From NCBI GenBank assembly GCA_030589965.1, contig JAUUZM010000151.1:1-7607 (forward strand): DNA of 7,607 nt, written 5' to 3'. Under the pieces are notes generated by a model. It was given only the letters and a program-made list of their open reading frames with translations, was not told the DNA's origin and made no database searches. The stretch is from Bacteroides sp. (GTDB taxonomy: Bacteria > Bacteroidota > Bacteroidia > Bacteroidales > SM23-62). Below, piece by piece: positions 6,419 to 7,607 of the stretch. Numbering within the stretch: position 1 is the stretch's first letter; every line of letters begins with the position of its first letter. Made by a program: the position numbers and the translations under genes.

Positions 6419-7522
6419 TTAAATATTCCGCGTTAATTTTTTAACAAATCGCACCTGGCTCAAGAATTCCTTGGCAAAAACCCGGATTACAGTGTATAAA
6501 GGAATTCCCAGTATCATGCCCGGAATTCCTGCCAGAGTCCCGGCAATAAGAATGACCAGGAAAATTTCAAGAGGATGAGCTTTTACCGATTTTCCAAAGA
6601 TCAATGGCTGAAACAGAAAATTATCTATAAGTTGTACACATACTATAACTGCCAGCATTGAAAGAACCATTGGAAGCAGCTCTACTGTAAAATCCATTTG
6701 CAAATTATTAGACACTCCAAGTAAAATCCCGATCGATCCTCCGAGGTAAGGACCAAGATATGGGATGATATTGATCAATCCGACAATCAGGCCAATGGTT
6801 AATGCAAGGGTGAAATTTATCCCTACGATATACATACCAAAAGTAGTAAGGATCATTATTCCACTTGCCTGGCTTAAAAGACCGACAAAATACCTCATGA
6901 GAAGGTTTCTTACTGATTCCATCGCTTTACGAATGGCATCTTCATGTTTTTTGTGAACCATTAATACTAAGAAATCAGTAATCAGAGACTTCTCCTTTAA
7001 CATGAAATATGTTATAAAAGAAATCGAAAATGCTGCAATTAACAGGTTTCCCATCAGCTCCATAATGGAACTAAAAAAACCACTAACTACATCAAGACTC
7101 AAGATCTCCTTAAATTCCATACTAATGAACTCCTCCAGACTGGGGATATTCTCCTTACCAGCATTATAGTTAGAATATAAATTTTGAATCTTTTCCAGAG
7201 GTTTCTCAAGCTTCTGAACAAGTATATCCGATTCAATCTGAGATAATTCATTGGCCTCATTTGCGATCAATGGAACGAACAATCGGAAAAAACCGAAAAC
7301 AATTAACCAGATAAGGACGAGTACAAAAACAGCAGTAATCCCGTCAGGCATATTTGTTTTGCGAATTTTTATGCGTCCTAATAGCTGGACTATGGGCCGA
7401 AAGATCAGGGAAAGAACAGCTGCAATAAGTACATAGCTTACTATAGCTGAAAAATACCAGAGAAGATATCCCAGGAGGAGGAGGCCCAGGAAAATCAGAA
7501 AATACCTCAACGCAGAATTCAT
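6419..7522 (-). CDS. AI-2E/PerM-family membrane transporter
   Basis: A 367-residue polytopic inner-membrane protein of the AI-2E transporter (PerM, formerly UPF0118/DUF20) family, at the family's normal length. Two hydrophobic hairpins at the N-terminus are followed by a long hydrophilic, partly coiled segment (about 88-140, ANELSQIESDILVQKLEKPL). The conserved C-terminal half then holds INIIPYLGPYLGG (about 250-262), the IDNFLFQPLIFGKSVKAHPL signature (about 299-318) and LAGIPGMILGIPLYTVIRVF. Family members have been linked to export of autoinducer-2, to sodium/proton exchange and to other solute fluxes, so the substrate cannot be read from sequence. I chose ATG 7522; a GTG six bases upstream (7528) would add two residues. 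It is the first of three same-strand genes, 45 bases before the PKD protein gene. No clear promoter was found in the 85 bases to the window end. Confidence 0.92.
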   Translation of the reverse strand: MNSALRYFLIFLGLLLLGYLLWYFSAIVSYVLIAAVLSLIFRPIVQLLGRIKIRKTNMPDGITAVFVLVLIWLIVFGFFRLFVPLIANEANELSQIESDILVQKLEKPLEKIQNLYSNYNAGKENIPSLEEFISMEFKEILSLDVVSGFFSSIMELMGNLLIAAFSISFITYFMLKEKSLITDFLVLMVHKKHEDAIRKAMESVRNLLMRYFVGLLSQASGIMILTTFGMYIVGINFTLALTIGLIVGLINIIPYLGPYLGGSIGILLGVSNNLQMDFTVELLPMVLSMLAVIVCVQLIDNFLFQPLIFGKSVKAHPLEIFLVILIAGTLAGIPGMILGIPLYTVIRVFAKEFLSQVRFVKKLTRNI

Positions 7523-7607
7523 GAACACAAATGTAGCTATTTGTGAACTAATCTCATTCCCTCACAACTTATTAAAACTTTTCAACTGCGTAGAATCTAA
7601 TACACAA

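Noticed and set aside
7528..7535. TACATTTG on the minus strand as the -7 element of the AI-2E gene
   Set aside because: It abuts the start codon, leaving no leader, and no TTG lies 19-23 bases upstream (the nearest is 29 bases away).

Overview
The window looks like chromosomal DNA of a Bacteroidota (Bacteroidetes) bacterium, probably near the Bacteroidales/Marinilabiliales. The signs are a PKD protein with a type B (CHU_C) C-terminal domain used by the type IX secretion system, a promoter with the Bacteroidota-type -33/-7 elements (TTTTG, 19 bases, TATTTTTG), AT-rich intergenic DNA without clear Shine-Dalgarno sites, and a peptide with a GG-type leader of the kind seen in Bacteroidales natural-product precursors. 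This assignment rests on reading the sequence; no database was searched.

Left part (1-2390, minus strand): the first 796 codons of a large gene that runs off the left edge. It encodes a signal peptide, a long run of TPR-like repeats, a helical linker and the beginning of a CHAT (caspase-like) peptidase domain. The catalytic His/Cys half lies outside the window.

Middle (2391-4655): a 275-base divergent intergenic region separates the CHAT gene from a plus-strand series. That series is a 41-residue peptide with an EEM...GGGG leader motif, a 159-residue helical protein of unknown function with a non-ATG start, a single-domain receiver (response regulator) that resembles receivers of hybrid histidine kinases, and a BASS/SBF-family sodium-coupled transporter. 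Gaps are about 20-65 bases, so these four may be co-transcribed. The most interesting unit is the tiny GG peptide placed head-to-head with a secreted TPR-CHAT protein. A peptide/protease pair is a hypothesis only.

Right part (4656-7522, minus strand): three tandem genes spaced by 44-45 bases. They encode an AI-2E/PerM-family membrane protein, a small exported protein with two PKD-like domains and a type B sorting domain, and a polytopic membrane protein resembling the UbiA prenyltransferase superfamily. The last of these meets the SBF gene stop-to-stop with no base between them. No RNA genes, IS elements, CRISPR arrays or tRNAs were seen, and no intergenic stretch exceeds 300 bases.
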